Below, one piece after another: positions 16,901-24,114 of a DNA stretch of 36,765 nt. Under the pieces are notes generated by a model. The model was not told where the DNA came from. It was given only the letters and a program-made list of their open reading frames with translations, and ran no database searches. Made by a program: the position numbers and the translations under genes. This stretch comes from a virus, in IMG/VR virus record IMGVR_UViG_3300025536_000027, positions 1 to 36,765 of that record; one strand, given 5' to 3'. Each line of letters starts with the position of its first letter. Within the stretch, counting starts at the first letter, position 1.

Positions 16901-18952
16901 GGCGCCGATGTCGTCCGCCTCGACGCCACCAGCTCGGCAAGCACTGGACTCGCCGCGCAGGCGAAACCCATCTGGTTTACCGAACTGGGCTGCCCGGCCA
17001 TCGACAAGGGGGCCAACCAGCCCAACGTGTTCACCGATCCGAAATCCTCCGAGAGCTTCGCTCCCTATTATTCGAGCGGGGAGCGCGACGACCTGATCCA
17101 GCGCATGTTCATCGAGGCGCACTATGCGTGGTGGGGCGATGTGGCGAACAACCCGGTATCGTCCGTGTACGGACAGCCGATGGTAGACACCGCGCACATC
17201 TTCGCCTGGACATGGGACGCCAGGCCGTTTCCGTTCTTCCCGGCCTTCGAGACGATATGGACGGACGCCGCCAACTATCATCTCGGCCACTGGCTCAACG
17301 GGCGGGCCGGGGCGGTGCCGCTCGATCTGCTGGTCTCCCGCATCTGCGACGATCACGGCTTCGCCGATTACGACGTGTCCGATCTCCGGGGCATGGTCAC
17401 CGGCTACATCGTCACCGGGCCGATGACGGCGCGAGCAGCACTGCAGCCGCTGATGACGGCGCTGCATTTCGACGCGGTCGAATCCGGGGGGCTGGTGAAA
17501 TTCGTCATGCGGGGGAGGCCCGCCGCCACCGCGGCCGACGAGGATGGCGTGGTGATGCCGGAAGACGGTGGCGCCAGCCTGGCCTGCGAGCTGAGCCGCA
17601 CCGCCGAAACCGCGTTGCCGGTGGCCTTCCGCATTTCCTACATCGAGGCCTCGGTGGACTACCGGGTGGCCCAGGTCGAGCAGCAGCGCCTGGGCGGCGA
17701 CGCGATCCGCGTCGTCGAGGCCTCGCTGCCGCTGATGATGGACCAGGGCCAGGCCATCGGCGTCGGCGAGCGGCTGATCCAGCAGGCCTGGCTGGAGCGC
17801 GAGCAGGCGTCATTCACACTGCCGCCGTCGCTCATGGCGCTCGATCCCGGCGACGAGGTTGAGTTGACCTTCGGCGGGCGTCAGCGCCGCCTGCGGCTCA
17901 CATCGGCGGCGATCGGGCGGGCGCTCGAAGTCAAGGCATCCGGCACCGATCCCTCGCTGTACGAGCCGTTCCGGGGGCCGCGGCGGGCCATGGGTGCGGT
18001 GTCGCGCATCGCGGTGCCGGGCCGGGCGCTGCTGGTGTTCGCCGATCTGCCTGTGCTGTCGAGCGAGGCCAACGCCTGGGCGCCCTATCTCGGCGTCTAC
18101 GCCACGCCGTGGGCGGGTGCTGTCAACATCCACCGGAGCTCGGCGGACGAGGGCTACACGCTCGACACCCAGGTCACGAAACGGGTGGCGATGGGGGTGA
18201 CCGGCGGCACGCTCGGCATCGGGCCGGAATCGATCTGGGACATGGGCAACACCATCAGCGTGCGGATTTACGAGGGAACGCTGGCCAGCGCCTCGGAACT
18301 CGAGGTGCTGAACGGGGCCAACGCCATCGCGGTCGAGAACGCCGATGGCGATTGGGAGATTCTGCAATTCGTCACCGCCACCCTGACCGGCACCCAGACA
18401 TGGACCCTGTCGCAACTGCTGCGCGGCCAGCTCGGCACCGAGGCCGCGATGGTGGGCGTGGCGGCGGGAGCCCGGGTGCTGGTGCTCGACGACAATCTCT
18501 ATCAGCCGGGTATGCCGCGCAGCCAGTTCGCACTGCCCTTCTACTATCGCTGGGGACCGGCGACGCAAGCGATCGGCTCGGATTCGTACCAGACCGAGGT
18601 TTTTACCGGCGAAGGGGTGGGGTTGCGCTGTTATTCCCCGGTGCAGGTGTCGAGCGTCACGGCGGCGGGCGACGTGACGATCTCGTGGGTGCGCCGCGAC
18701 CGGATCGGCGGCGACGCATGGGAGGCCACCGAAATTCCGATGAGCGAATCGGCGGAGAGTTACGAGTTGGACGTGTTCGACGGCGCGGCGGTGGTCCGCA
18801 CCCTGACCGCCGCGACGCCTGAAGCAACCTACACGGCGGCGCAGATGACAACCGATTTCGGGGCGCCGCCTTCGAGCTTTGACATCGAGGTCTATCAGAT
18901 ATCGTCGATCACCGGGCGGGGCACGGGCCGCGCCGCCACCATCACTGTGTGA
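13970..18952 (+). CDS. GTA-type TIM-barrel tail tip / host specificity protein
   Basis: A giant 1660-residue homologue of GTA gp15. It begins with a glycine-rich hydrophobic helix, then a baseplate-hub region (to about 300), then the GTA TIM-barrel domain with glycosidase-like glutamates in GSEL (E656) and FTELGCPA (E1005). A phage-tail domain spans about 1105-1340 and beta-sandwich modules follow to the end. Two segments, residues about 396-577 and 827-995, interrupt the barrel and resemble carbohydrate-binding jelly rolls. The protein probably binds and degrades surface glycans and anchors the fibres. ATG 13970 overlaps the previous TGA by one base; upstream frame is open by chance. Confidence 0.92.
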   Translation: MATVVLGAVGSAIGGPVGGAIGSVIGSVIDNFVIGLLTPAQKVEGPRLNDINVQTSTEGAGIPRGFGYHRLAGQVFWASRFTETKQTTSSGGGGKGGGGGAKTKTTEYLYSVSFAVGLCQGEVARHGRIWANGELLDTSGLTLRFYPGSETQSADVLMEQIEGTGNNPAYRGLCYLVFEDFPLADYGNGLPQLQVELVRALGAGSAGALEDAVEAVTLIPGAGEFAYSTALISANDGDGGSAPENSATPSVGADIVNSLDDLEAVLPNCANVSLVTGWFGSDLRVGSCAIRPKVDNADKDTSPDSWQVSGVARGAAQVVSSHDGGPAYGGTPSDKSVFEAITELKARGLGVTFYPFILMDVAEGNSLPDPRTGFPYQPQYPWRGRITCDPAPMAQNLAVRTADFSGYVVTSTPVLTYAQADPWGGTEAIAVEDDDGAAAEALNTSPLVTSPAVGARIFGAVFVRKNPAATWFATLRIAINAGGGVVADLKLDLTSGALATVPGAGVTVHASGVDSVYDDAGVEWYRVWGIVSHDTTVPSARLLMFPAAGTVFPTSSVAALGTARFAGPQIAVSAVKLDYYRNPSGSEVVTVDKTATAATQLENFVGTAAAGDFGAWNGDTIPYSGPAEWTFRRMILHYAKLCAAAGGVDNFLIGSELVGLTQMRSAAATYPFVADLQTLAADVSAILGGATLVGYAADWSEYHSHRPTDGSGDIYFNLDPLWADANIDFIGIDNYLPASDWRDGVSHLDYDAVNGPWRIHDTDYLQANIAGGEYHAWYYASSADRDAQTRTTIADNLYGYPWIFGQKRLRDWWSSFHHSRAAGQQSNLLPDSGNPQSAAWTLLGGAVKTAVVGTHLEYFALAAEVASGGNSADRITRFTAAVAATGTYRVTALFKAGTSGKRFLRMACSANSLGLSGTIGAAPTYANVGFSYSNFSETDLGGGYWRAQIDVVSNAAAALAVQFGPNSAVAGENVVLVGADVVRLDATSSASTGLAAQAKPIWFTELGCPAIDKGANQPNVFTDPKSSESFAPYYSSGERDDLIQRMFIEAHYAWWGDVANNPVSSVYGQPMVDTAHIFAWTWDARPFPFFPAFETIWTDAANYHLGHWLNGRAGAVPLDLLVSRICDDHGFADYDVSDLRGMVTGYIVTGPMTARAALQPLMTALHFDAVESGGLVKFVMRGRPAATAADEDGVVMPEDGGASLACELSRTAETALPVAFRISYIEASVDYRVAQVEQQRLGGDAIRVVEASLPLMMDQGQAIGVGERLIQQAWLEREQASFTLPPSLMALDPGDEVELTFGGRQRRLRLTSAAIGRALEVKASGTDPSLYEPFRGPRRAMGAVSRIAVPGRALLVFADLPVLSSEANAWAPYLGVYATPWAGAVNIHRSSADEGYTLDTQVTKRVAMGVTGGTLGIGPESIWDMGNTISVRIYEGTLASASELEVLNGANAIAVENADGDWEILQFVTATLTGTQTWTLSQLLRGQLGTEAAMVGVAAGARVLVLDDNLYQPGMPRSQFALPFYYRWGPATQAIGSDSYQTEVFTGEGVGLRCYSPVQVSSVTAAGDVTISWVRRDRIGGDAWEATEIPMSESAESYELDVFDGAAVVRTLTAATPEATYTAAQMTTDFGAPPSSFDIEVYQISSITGRGTGRAATITV

Positions 18953-18962
18953 GGAATAACCC

Positions 18963-19646
18963 ATGACCGACACGCCGCGCCACGCCATGCCGGAGATCGC
19001 CGCCGCCCAGGCGCAGAAGCACGTGACCCACAACGCGGCGCTGCTGATCCTCGACGCCCTCGACAATGCCAGCGTCATCGACCGCGATCTCGCCACCCCG
19101 CCGGGCAGCCCGGCCGAGGGCGATACCTATCTGATCGCGGCCGCGCCGACGGGCGCGTGGACCGGCCAGGTGGGCAAGATCGGCTTTTATGCCGGGGCGG
19201 CGTGGAACTTCTATCCGGCCTTCAAGGGTCTGATGCTGTACGTGGCCGACGAGGCGGTGTTCATCGTTTACAACGGCGCGGCCTGGGTGCTGCTGTCGAC
19301 GCTGATCGGGGCGCTGCAGAACCTCGCCCTGCTCGGCATCAACACCACGGCGGACGCCACCAACAAGCTGGCGGTCAAGTCCCTGGCCATCCTGTTCGAC
19401 AACATCGGCAACGGCACCCAGGTCAAGCTCAACAAGGCGGCGGCCGGCGATAGCGCGAGCTTCCTGTTTCAGACCGGCTATTCGGGCCGGGCGGAGATCG
19501 GCACCACCGGCGACGACAATTTTCACTTCAAGGTGAGCGCCAACGGCTCCACCTTCAAGGACGCCATCACCATCGACAAGACCACCGGCGCGGTGCGGCA
19601 GCTGAGCTGGGGCCACCGGCTGTCCATCGCCGCCGCCATGCCGTGA
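18963..19646 (+). CDS. DUF2793 tail protein
   Basis: The 227-residue protein shows the DUF2793 pattern: MPEIAAAQAQKHVTHNAAL, then VIDRDLATPPGSPAEGDTYL and VGKIGFYAGAAWNFYPAFKG followed by GLMLYVADEAVFIVYNGAAW. The remaining ~120 residues are a repetitive beta region ending TTGAVRQLSWGHR. In alphaproteobacterial phages this domain follows the GTA-like tail tip and is thought to sit on tail fibres. AGGAATAACC lies 5 bases before the ATG. Confidence 0.9.
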   Translation: MTDTPRHAMPEIAAAQAQKHVTHNAALLILDALDNASVIDRDLATPPGSPAEGDTYLIAAAPTGAWTGQVGKIGFYAGAAWNFYPAFKGLMLYVADEAVFIVYNGAAWVLLSTLIGALQNLALLGINTTADATNKLAVKSLAILFDNIGNGTQVKLNKAAAGDSASFLFQTGYSGRAEIGTTGDDNFHFKVSANGSTFKDAITIDKTTGAVRQLSWGHRLSIAAAMP

Positions 19647-19686
19647 CAACATAACCCGGACAACAGATTTCAGGAGATAGCTGCCC

Positions 19687-20103
19687 ATGGCCGCCAACAA
19701 CAATCCGATCTTCACCCGCCTCGCCGACATCCAGTGGAGCGCCACGGCACTCAGCGCCGCCAACACGGCCAAGGACGGCACCGGAACGGTGGCCACCGTG
19801 TTCACCGCCGACGCCACCGAGGGCGGCTACGTGTCCAAGCTCACGGCCAGGCCGTCGGGCACCGCCGTTGCCACGGTCCTGCGGGTGTTCATCAACAACG
19901 GCTCGACGAACGCGACACCCGGCAACAACATCCTGTTCGCCGAAATGACGCTGCCCGCCATCACGCTTTCCGAAGTGGCGGCGCAACCGGCCTACGAGAT
20001 GGAGCTGAACCTGGCGCTGCCCGCCGGCTACAAGATCAACTGCACGCTGGGGACGGCGGTGGCGGCTGGCTACTATCTGAGCGTCGTAGGGGGGAAATAC
20101 TGA
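19687..20103 (+). CDS. Hypothetical tail fibre-associated protein
   Basis: A 138-residue beta-rich protein with many Ala, Thr and Asn residues and no cysteine cluster apart from one in KINCTLGTAV. Not recognised. It looks like a small virion protein (a jelly-roll-like alternation such as ATVLRVFINNGST). It lies in the fibre region, shares one base with the following ATG, and has AGGAG upstream. A fibre or adhesin accessory role is likely from position only. Confidence 0.65.
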   Translation: MAANNNPIFTRLADIQWSATALSAANTAKDGTGTVATVFTADATEGGYVSKLTARPSGTAVATVLRVFINNGSTNATPGNNILFAEMTLPAITLSEVAAQPAYEMELNLALPAGYKINCTLGTAVAAGYYLSVVGGKY

Positions 20104-20510
20104 TGGCCCGCCTGATCACCCAGAAGATGGTCGACGCCGGCCTCGGCATCTACCTCGCCCGCGACGATGGGCCGGATGGGGTGCAAACCTCCGGCGACGT
20201 GGTGCGCGACATTTTCGGCGCCATGGACAGGGCCGATCTGGTCTTCGAAACGGAGGCCACGGGCGGCGGCGGCGGCAAGTATCCCGCGGTCGCGGCCGGA
20301 GGCGAGCCGGTCGCGGCGGCGTTGGCGGCGGGTTACATCAAGGTGCGCTGCATGGCCGATGGAACTTACGCCGATCTCTGGCAGGCCGTCGAACATGGCG
20401 CCGTTGGGGCCTATTTCGACGGCACCGGAAAGCCCGCCGAACCGCCGGAGGTGCACGAGATGATGGTCCTCGACGCGACCATCCGCCCGGCCATCGGGGA
20501 GGACGCCTGA
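20103..20510 (+). CDS. Hypothetical protein in the fibre region
   Basis: A 135-residue protein starting ARLITQKMVDAGLGIYLARDDG, with a short glycine run (GGGGGK) near residue 54. Not recognised. The TGATG overlaps at both ends show it belongs to the fibre gene chain. The N-terminal part could be a coat-binding domain and the rest a mixed alpha/beta domain, but nothing in the sequence fixes a function. Confidence 0.6.
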   Translation: MARLITQKMVDAGLGIYLARDDGPDGVQTSGDVVRDIFGAMDRADLVFETEATGGGGGKYPAVAAGGEPVAAALAAGYIKVRCMADGTYADLWQAVEHGAVGAYFDGTGKPAEPPEVHEMMVLDATIRPAIGEDA

Positions 20511-21418
20511 TGTCGCTTCCCAATCACATCCCGGGCCGGTCCGGCGCCGCCACAGTGTCGGTATTCAAAGCGCGCGGCACCACCGACTGGCAGACATGGA
20601 AAAAACCGGCCGGCGTGTCGATGGTCATGATGATGCTGATCGGCGGCGGTGGCGGCGGCGGCGGCGGCAAGACCGGGGCCGCGGGAACCGATCGCGGCGG
20701 CGGCGGTGGCGGCGGTTCGGGTGCCATGTGCCGGGCGCTGTTTCCGGCCGATGCCCTGCCCGACGAACTGTTCGTCAACGTGGGCGTGGGCGGGGCTGGC
20801 GCGGCGGCCGACGGCACCGGGTCGAGCGGATCCATTTCATACGTCAGTGTCGCTGCGAACCAGACCGGGGCCAACGTCGTGCAGAAGTCCGGTGGCACCC
20901 CCGCGGCGGGCGGTTCCCCCGGTACTGCGGCCACGGGCGGAGCCGGAGGGGCCGGCGAAACCACCAGCTCTTTCGCCTTCGCCAGCGCCCTGCTGGCGCT
21001 CGGCCTGGGCAGTGCTCAAGCCGGCCAGGCGGGCGGTGCGGGTGGTGCCCAAACGGGGGCCGACGGCACCGCCATCACCTGGGGCGCCGCCGGGTTGCCC
21101 ATCACTTCGGGCGCGGGCGGCGGCGGAACTCCGGCGGCCAACACCAATTTTGCAGGCGGTGCCATCACTGGCGCCGGCCTGCTGCCGACACTGGCGGGTG
21201 GTGCCGCCGCCGCGGGCGCGGGCCAGGCGGGATACGGTCTCAAGCAGCCATTGCAATCCTCGGGCGGCTCGGGCGGCGGCACGGCTGGAGGGGCTGGAGT
21301 GGCCGGGGCCGGCGGGCCGGCGGGGCCCGGTTCGGGCGGCGGCGGCGGCGGCGGCGGCGTCACCGGCGGGGCCGGTGGCCGTGGCGGCGGCGGCCTGGTC
21401 ATCATCGTGGCGTGGTGA
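20510..21418 (+). CDS. Glycine-rich tail fibre adhesin
   Basis: A 302-residue protein with an N-terminal phage motif (TTDWQTWKKPAGVSMVMMMLIG) followed by long glycine tracts (GGGGGGGGG, GGGGGGG) and Gly-Ala-rich loops to the C-terminus. The motif and glycine tracts match phage tail-fibre tip proteins. In the Salmonella phage S16 adhesin such tracts pack as polyglycine-II helices and the loops between them determine receptor choice. The same fold is likely but unproven here. Almost one residue in three is glycine. It starts by a one-base overlap. Confidence 0.82.
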   Translation: MSLPNHIPGRSGAATVSVFKARGTTDWQTWKKPAGVSMVMMMLIGGGGGGGGGKTGAAGTDRGGGGGGGSGAMCRALFPADALPDELFVNVGVGGAGAAADGTGSSGSISYVSVAANQTGANVVQKSGGTPAAGGSPGTAATGGAGGAGETTSSFAFASALLALGLGSAQAGQAGGAGGAQTGADGTAITWGAAGLPITSGAGGGGTPAANTNFAGGAITGAGLLPTLAGGAAAAGAGQAGYGLKQPLQSSGGSGGGTAGGAGVAGAGGPAGPGSGGGGGGGGVTGGAGGRGGGGLVIIVAW

Positions 21419-21481
21419 TGGCCGTCGGCGTCATCCGGTTCCGGCCGCCCACGAATCTCGCAACTCAAGCGATGAGGATGA

Positions 21482-21805
21482 ATGATGGACCCGCTGCAGC
21501 AGTTGATCGGGATCAAGGCCACGCATCTCTTGGCGGGCCTGGCTGGCGGCACGGTGCGCGCCCTTCTCATGGGCGGCGGATGGTGGGCAGCGACAACCTC
21601 GGTGATGATCGGCAGTCTCACGGCGGGATACATGACCGCGCCGGCCTTCGCGGCGGCGACGGCGTATTTCGGAATACCGCCCGAGACATCGACCGAGCAC
21701 GCCGTTGGATTCCTGGTGGGCCTCATGGCCATGCTGCTCTGCGAGGGCATTCTGCGCATGGCCAGGACATGGGCGAAGAATCCCACACTGCCGCCGCGCC
21801 CATGA
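21482..21805 (+). CDS. Holin-like membrane protein
   Basis: A 107-residue protein with three hydrophobic segments (about residues 14-36, 38-62 and 73-92), a short N-terminus and a basic tail ending PPRP. It lies between the adhesin and the endolysin, so a holin that makes holes in the inner membrane is plausible. Two ATGs are in frame (21482 and 21485); GAGG at 21474-21477 is better spaced for the second. The family is not recognised, so the lysis role rests on topology and position. Confidence 0.6.
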   Translation: MMDPLQQLIGIKATHLLAGLAGGTVRALLMGGGWWAATTSVMIGSLTAGYMTAPAFAAATAYFGIPPETSTEHAVGFLVGLMAMLLCEGILRMARTWAKNPTLPPRP

Positions 21806-21915
21806 AACTCCGTTTCCACTGGCTGCCGACGATGCTGGCGATCCTGGCATGGGCAGCGAAACGATCTCGTTTCTTGCCGCAGTCGACGCACTGCCGCGCT
21901 TCTAAGGAGGTTCCC

Positions 21916-22248
21916 ATGCGGACCATAGTTCTCGCCGTGCTTGCCCTCGGTCTTGCGGGAGCGCCCGCCGCGGCGGAGTGCGTGCCCCCGCAGCAGCTCA
22001 CTGAAAACGTGCTGGCCCAGGTTCCGGGCGCCGACGTGCGCCCCGCGCCCGCGGGCTTCATGGCCCGCTTCAACGCCCTGCCGCCGGCCACAAACATCGC
22101 GGCGGATTACGTGCTGGTGTTCAGCCACGCGAGCAAAACCGCCGTGCTGGTGGCGATGTTCAACAAGGGCTGCTGGGTCGCCAGCCAACAACTGGCCGTG
22201 CCGCAGCTCATGGAACTGCTGAAGAAGATCGAGGGGGACGGCGCATGA
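21916..22248 (+). CDS. Secreted hypothetical protein of the lysis region
   Basis: A 110-residue protein with a signal peptide (MRTIVLAVLALGLAGAPAAAE, likely cut after AAA) and a mature part of about 90 residues containing two cysteines (in ECVPP and KGCWVA), which may form a disulfide in the periplasm. A near-perfect Shine-Dalgarno (TAAGGAGG) lies 5 bases upstream, so this start is preferred over an in-frame ATG at 21802. Its stop overlaps the endolysin start as ATGA. It could be a spanin-like or endolysin-modulating protein; not recognised. Confidence 0.72.
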   Translation: MRTIVLAVLALGLAGAPAAAECVPPQQLTENVLAQVPGADVRPAPAGFMARFNALPPATNIAADYVLVFSHASKTAVLVAMFNKGCWVASQQLAVPQLMELLKKIEGDGA

Positions 22249-22793
22249 CGCCGCTTCCCAAAGCCTATGCCTGGCTTGCCGACGAGCCGGGCCCCCGCAT
22301 TCTGAAGGTGGCGCTGGCCACCTACGGCACGGCGGAACAGCCGGGGCCGGGGAACAACCCGTCGATCATGGCGTGGGCGAAGGCCACGGGGCAGGACCGC
22401 GTCTACAGGAACGACGATACGGCGTGGTGTGGCCTCACGATGGCCTATTGGGCGCTGGAGGCGGGGTTTCCGTTCGAGGGGCCGAACCCCTTGGGTGCCC
22501 GCAACTGGCTGTCCTGGGGCAATTCTGTTGATCGGCCGGCCCTTGCCGACGCGCTGGTGTTCTGGCGCGGTTCCAAGACCGGCTGGCTGGGGCATGTGGG
22601 CATGTACGTGGGTGAGGACATGAACGCATTTCATGTGCTGGGGGGCAACCAGGGCGACCGGGTGTCGATCAAGCGCATCGACCGCACCCGGCTTCTCGGG
22701 GCGCGGCGCTGCAAGTGGCGGATTGCCCAACCGTCCAATGTGCGGGCGGTGTTGCTTTCGCCCGCCGGAGCCATGGGCGGCAGCGAGGCGTGA
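22245..22793 (+). CDS. Endolysin-like peptidase (TIGR02594 type)
   Basis: A 182-residue cell-wall hydrolase. The pattern AEQPGPGNNPSIMAWAKATG, then DDTAWCGLTMAYW (catalytic Cys62) and LGHVGMYVGED (His117) fits the TIGR02594 group of CHAP/NlpC-like phage lysins. No signal peptide is visible, so export would depend on a holin. It overlaps the preceding secreted protein and precedes two more membrane proteins, giving a lysis cassette. Confidence 0.88.
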   Translation: MTPLPKAYAWLADEPGPRILKVALATYGTAEQPGPGNNPSIMAWAKATGQDRVYRNDDTAWCGLTMAYWALEAGFPFEGPNPLGARNWLSWGNSVDRPALADALVFWRGSKTGWLGHVGMYVGEDMNAFHVLGGNQGDRVSIKRIDRTRLLGARRCKWRIAQPSNVRAVLLSPAGAMGGSEA

Positions 22794-22819
22794 CCATTTT
22801 GCCGGCGGCGGCAAGATGG

Positions 22820-22841
22820 TTCGGCTCCGATTCGGCTCCGA
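22820..22841. repeat. Tandem 11-bp repeat in the intergenic leader
   Basis: TTCGGCTCCGA occurs twice in a row in the 104-base gap between the endolysin and the next membrane protein. It may be part of a small regulatory structure: AAGAT at 22813 and ATCTT at 22840 flank the pair. Confidence 0.8.
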
Positions 22842-22897
22842 TCTTGTGACACCGCGCCCGGCGGTTCCGGGCCCCCTCCACATAAGGACATCCTGAT

Positions 22898-23341
22898 ATG
22901 ATCGCACTCCGCATCCTCGGGGCGATGGCGCTGTTTGCCGTTGCCCTCAGCCTCCCGGCCCTCGCTCAGTCCTCGACCGAGGTCCAGATCCCGCTCGGCT
23001 CGTGGATCAACAGCGCGTCCGAGTTCATCGCCCCGGTGCTGGCGGCCGCCGTGCTGTGGATGATTCGCAAGCTGCCCGGCCAGGTGTCCGGCATGCTCAT
23101 GGCCATGCGCGTCGACCAGCTGCTCGTGAAGGCCATCGACTACGCCATCAACGCCACGGCGGGTGCGGCGCGCGACAAGCCGCTCAAGGTTAACGTCGGC
23201 AACGAGGTTGTGGCCCAGGCTATCAACTACGCGGTCAACCACGGCCCCGGCTGGCTTCTCGGGTGGATCGGAGGCGAAGTGGTTCTGCGCGAGAAGATCA
23301 TCGCCAGGCTCAACGTCGACGCGAGCGCCGCGCTGAAATGA
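22898..23341 (+). CDS. Holin-like protein with signal peptide
   Basis: The 147-residue protein has an N-terminal signal-like helix (ILGAMALFAVALSLPALAQ), a second hydrophobic segment (SEFIAPVLAAAVLWMIRKL, about residues 44-62) and a cytoplasmic helical tail with AIDYAINATAG and NEVVAQAINYAVNHGP. One membrane helix followed by an amphipathic AIDYA-type tail resembles phage holins of the LLH group. The ATG follows a modest AAGGA. Its stop overlaps the next start as ATGA. Holin, pinholin or antiholin cannot be distinguished here. Confidence 0.65.
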   Translation: MIALRILGAMALFAVALSLPALAQSSTEVQIPLGSWINSASEFIAPVLAAAVLWMIRKLPGQVSGMLMAMRVDQLLVKAIDYAINATAGAARDKPLKVNVGNEVVAQAINYAVNHGPGWLLGWIGGEVVLREKIIARLNVDASAALK

Positions 23342-23574
23342 TCTGGCTGGTGTTCGCCATCGCGGCGGCCGTGCTGGTGGGCTCGGCCTTCCTGGCCGGC
23401 CGCGATCCCCGCTTCTGGTGGGGCATGGGCCTCCTGGCGTGGGAACACATCAAGCCGGGCCTGACGGCTGCGATCGCCAGGGACTTCTCGCCCGCGAATA
23501 CCGCCCGGGTGGCGGAAGCAACGCGCCAGGGCCTCAATCCGGCGCTTCGGGGCAGGAAGGGGCCGCGCAAGTAG
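23338..23574 (+). CDS. Small membrane protein of the lysis region
   Basis: A 78-residue protein with one N-terminal transmembrane segment (WLVFAIAAAVLVGSAFLAG, residues 3-21), then WWGMGLLAWEHIKPGLTAAI, possibly a membrane-edge helix, and a basic C-terminus ending GRKGPRK. It is the last gene of the late operon, coupled by ATGA to the preceding gene. A holin partner or inner-membrane spanin component is possible, but no motif is decisive. Confidence 0.65.
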   Translation: MIWLVFAIAAAVLVGSAFLAGRDPRFWWGMGLLAWEHIKPGLTAAIARDFSPANTARVAEATRQGLNPALRGRKGPRK

Positions 23575-23673
23575 AGATCGCCGCCGGCGGCCAATTCCGG
23601 CCCGCCTGACGGCCTTGGGCGCGGCGGCTCAACCGCCGCATGGATCGTTGGAGGTTTTACCCGCGAACTTCAC

Positions 23674-23706
23674 TCACCATGTGGTGACTATCACCCCTAG
23701 TCACCA
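23674..23706. promoter_or_regulatory. Nested inverted repeats upstream of the recombinase region
   Basis: TCACCA-TG-TGGTGA (23674-23687) overlaps a second dyad with 9-bp arms TGGTGACTA (23682-23690) and TAGTCACCA (23698-23706) around TCACCCC. It lies in the non-coding gap between the lysis genes and the recombinase. It could be the phage attachment site or a repressor site. GTGACTATCA here also occurs in the repressor/Cro intergenic region. Confidence 0.55.
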
Positions 23707-23716
23707 TCAACGCCTT

Positions 23717-23751
23717 GCCCCGCCCCGGTCATCCCGGCGGCGGGGCTTTTT
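23717..23751 (+). terminator. Rho-independent terminator of the late operon
   Basis: GCCCCGCC (23717-23724) pairs perfectly with GGCGGGGC (23739-23746), followed by five T residues. It is the clearest terminator in the window and sits 140 bases after the last late gene. Confidence 0.8.
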
Positions 23752-23781
23752 GCGGTTGTGGGCCGTGGTATCCTACCCGCC

Positions 23782-24084
23782 ATGCCCGGCGCCGTTGACC
23801 CTGCCGTCCTGCTCGATCGCCCCCTGATGCTGGGGCGCATCGGCGTGGATGACTATGCCATCCGGGTGGCCGGGTTGAGTTTGGGCCGTATCATGGCCCG
23901 CCCGATGGCCGGTGGCCGGGTGTCGTGGTTCTGGTCTCTCACCGGCCCCTATGTGCCGCAGACCATGGGCGCCACATCTGGCGACGCCGAGAGCCTCGAT
24001 GCAGCCAAGGCCGCGATCAAGTCGGCTTTCGACACATGGCTGCGCTGGGCACAAGGGAAAGGCGAGGCGGTGTGGCACGGGTGA
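23782..24084 (+). CDS. Small hypothetical protein next to the recombinase
   Basis: A 100-residue protein with the pattern LGRIMARPMAGGRVSWFWSL, then a TGPYVPQTMGATSGDAESLD stretch and AAIKSAFDTWLRWAQ. I recall similar short proteins (a Trp-rich strand pair, then an EAKAAL..FDxWL helix) in alphaproteobacterial phages and genomic islands, but no function is known to me. It lies after the late terminator and converges on the recombinase gene. An internal ATG at 23827 is an alternative start. No promoter is evident. Confidence 0.65.
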   Translation: MPGAVDPAVLLDRPLMLGRIGVDDYAIRVAGLSLGRIMARPMAGGRVSWFWSLTGPYVPQTMGATSGDAESLDAAKAAIKSAFDTWLRWAQGKGEAVWHG

Positions 24085-24114
24085 GGCGTTGATCTCCTTG
24101 ATCCGGCACCAGGA

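Noticed and set aside
17810-19096. Long minus-strand open frame opposite the end of the tail-tip gene
   Set aside because: No start signal or motif; it crosses two well-supported plus-strand genes.
21849-21905. 18-codon plus-strand frame between holin-like and secreted genes
   Set aside because: Too short, and its end lies in the Shine-Dalgarno of the next gene without other support.
21016-22191. Minus-strand open frame opposite adhesin and lysis genes
   Set aside because: Pro-rich translation is the complement of glycine codons.
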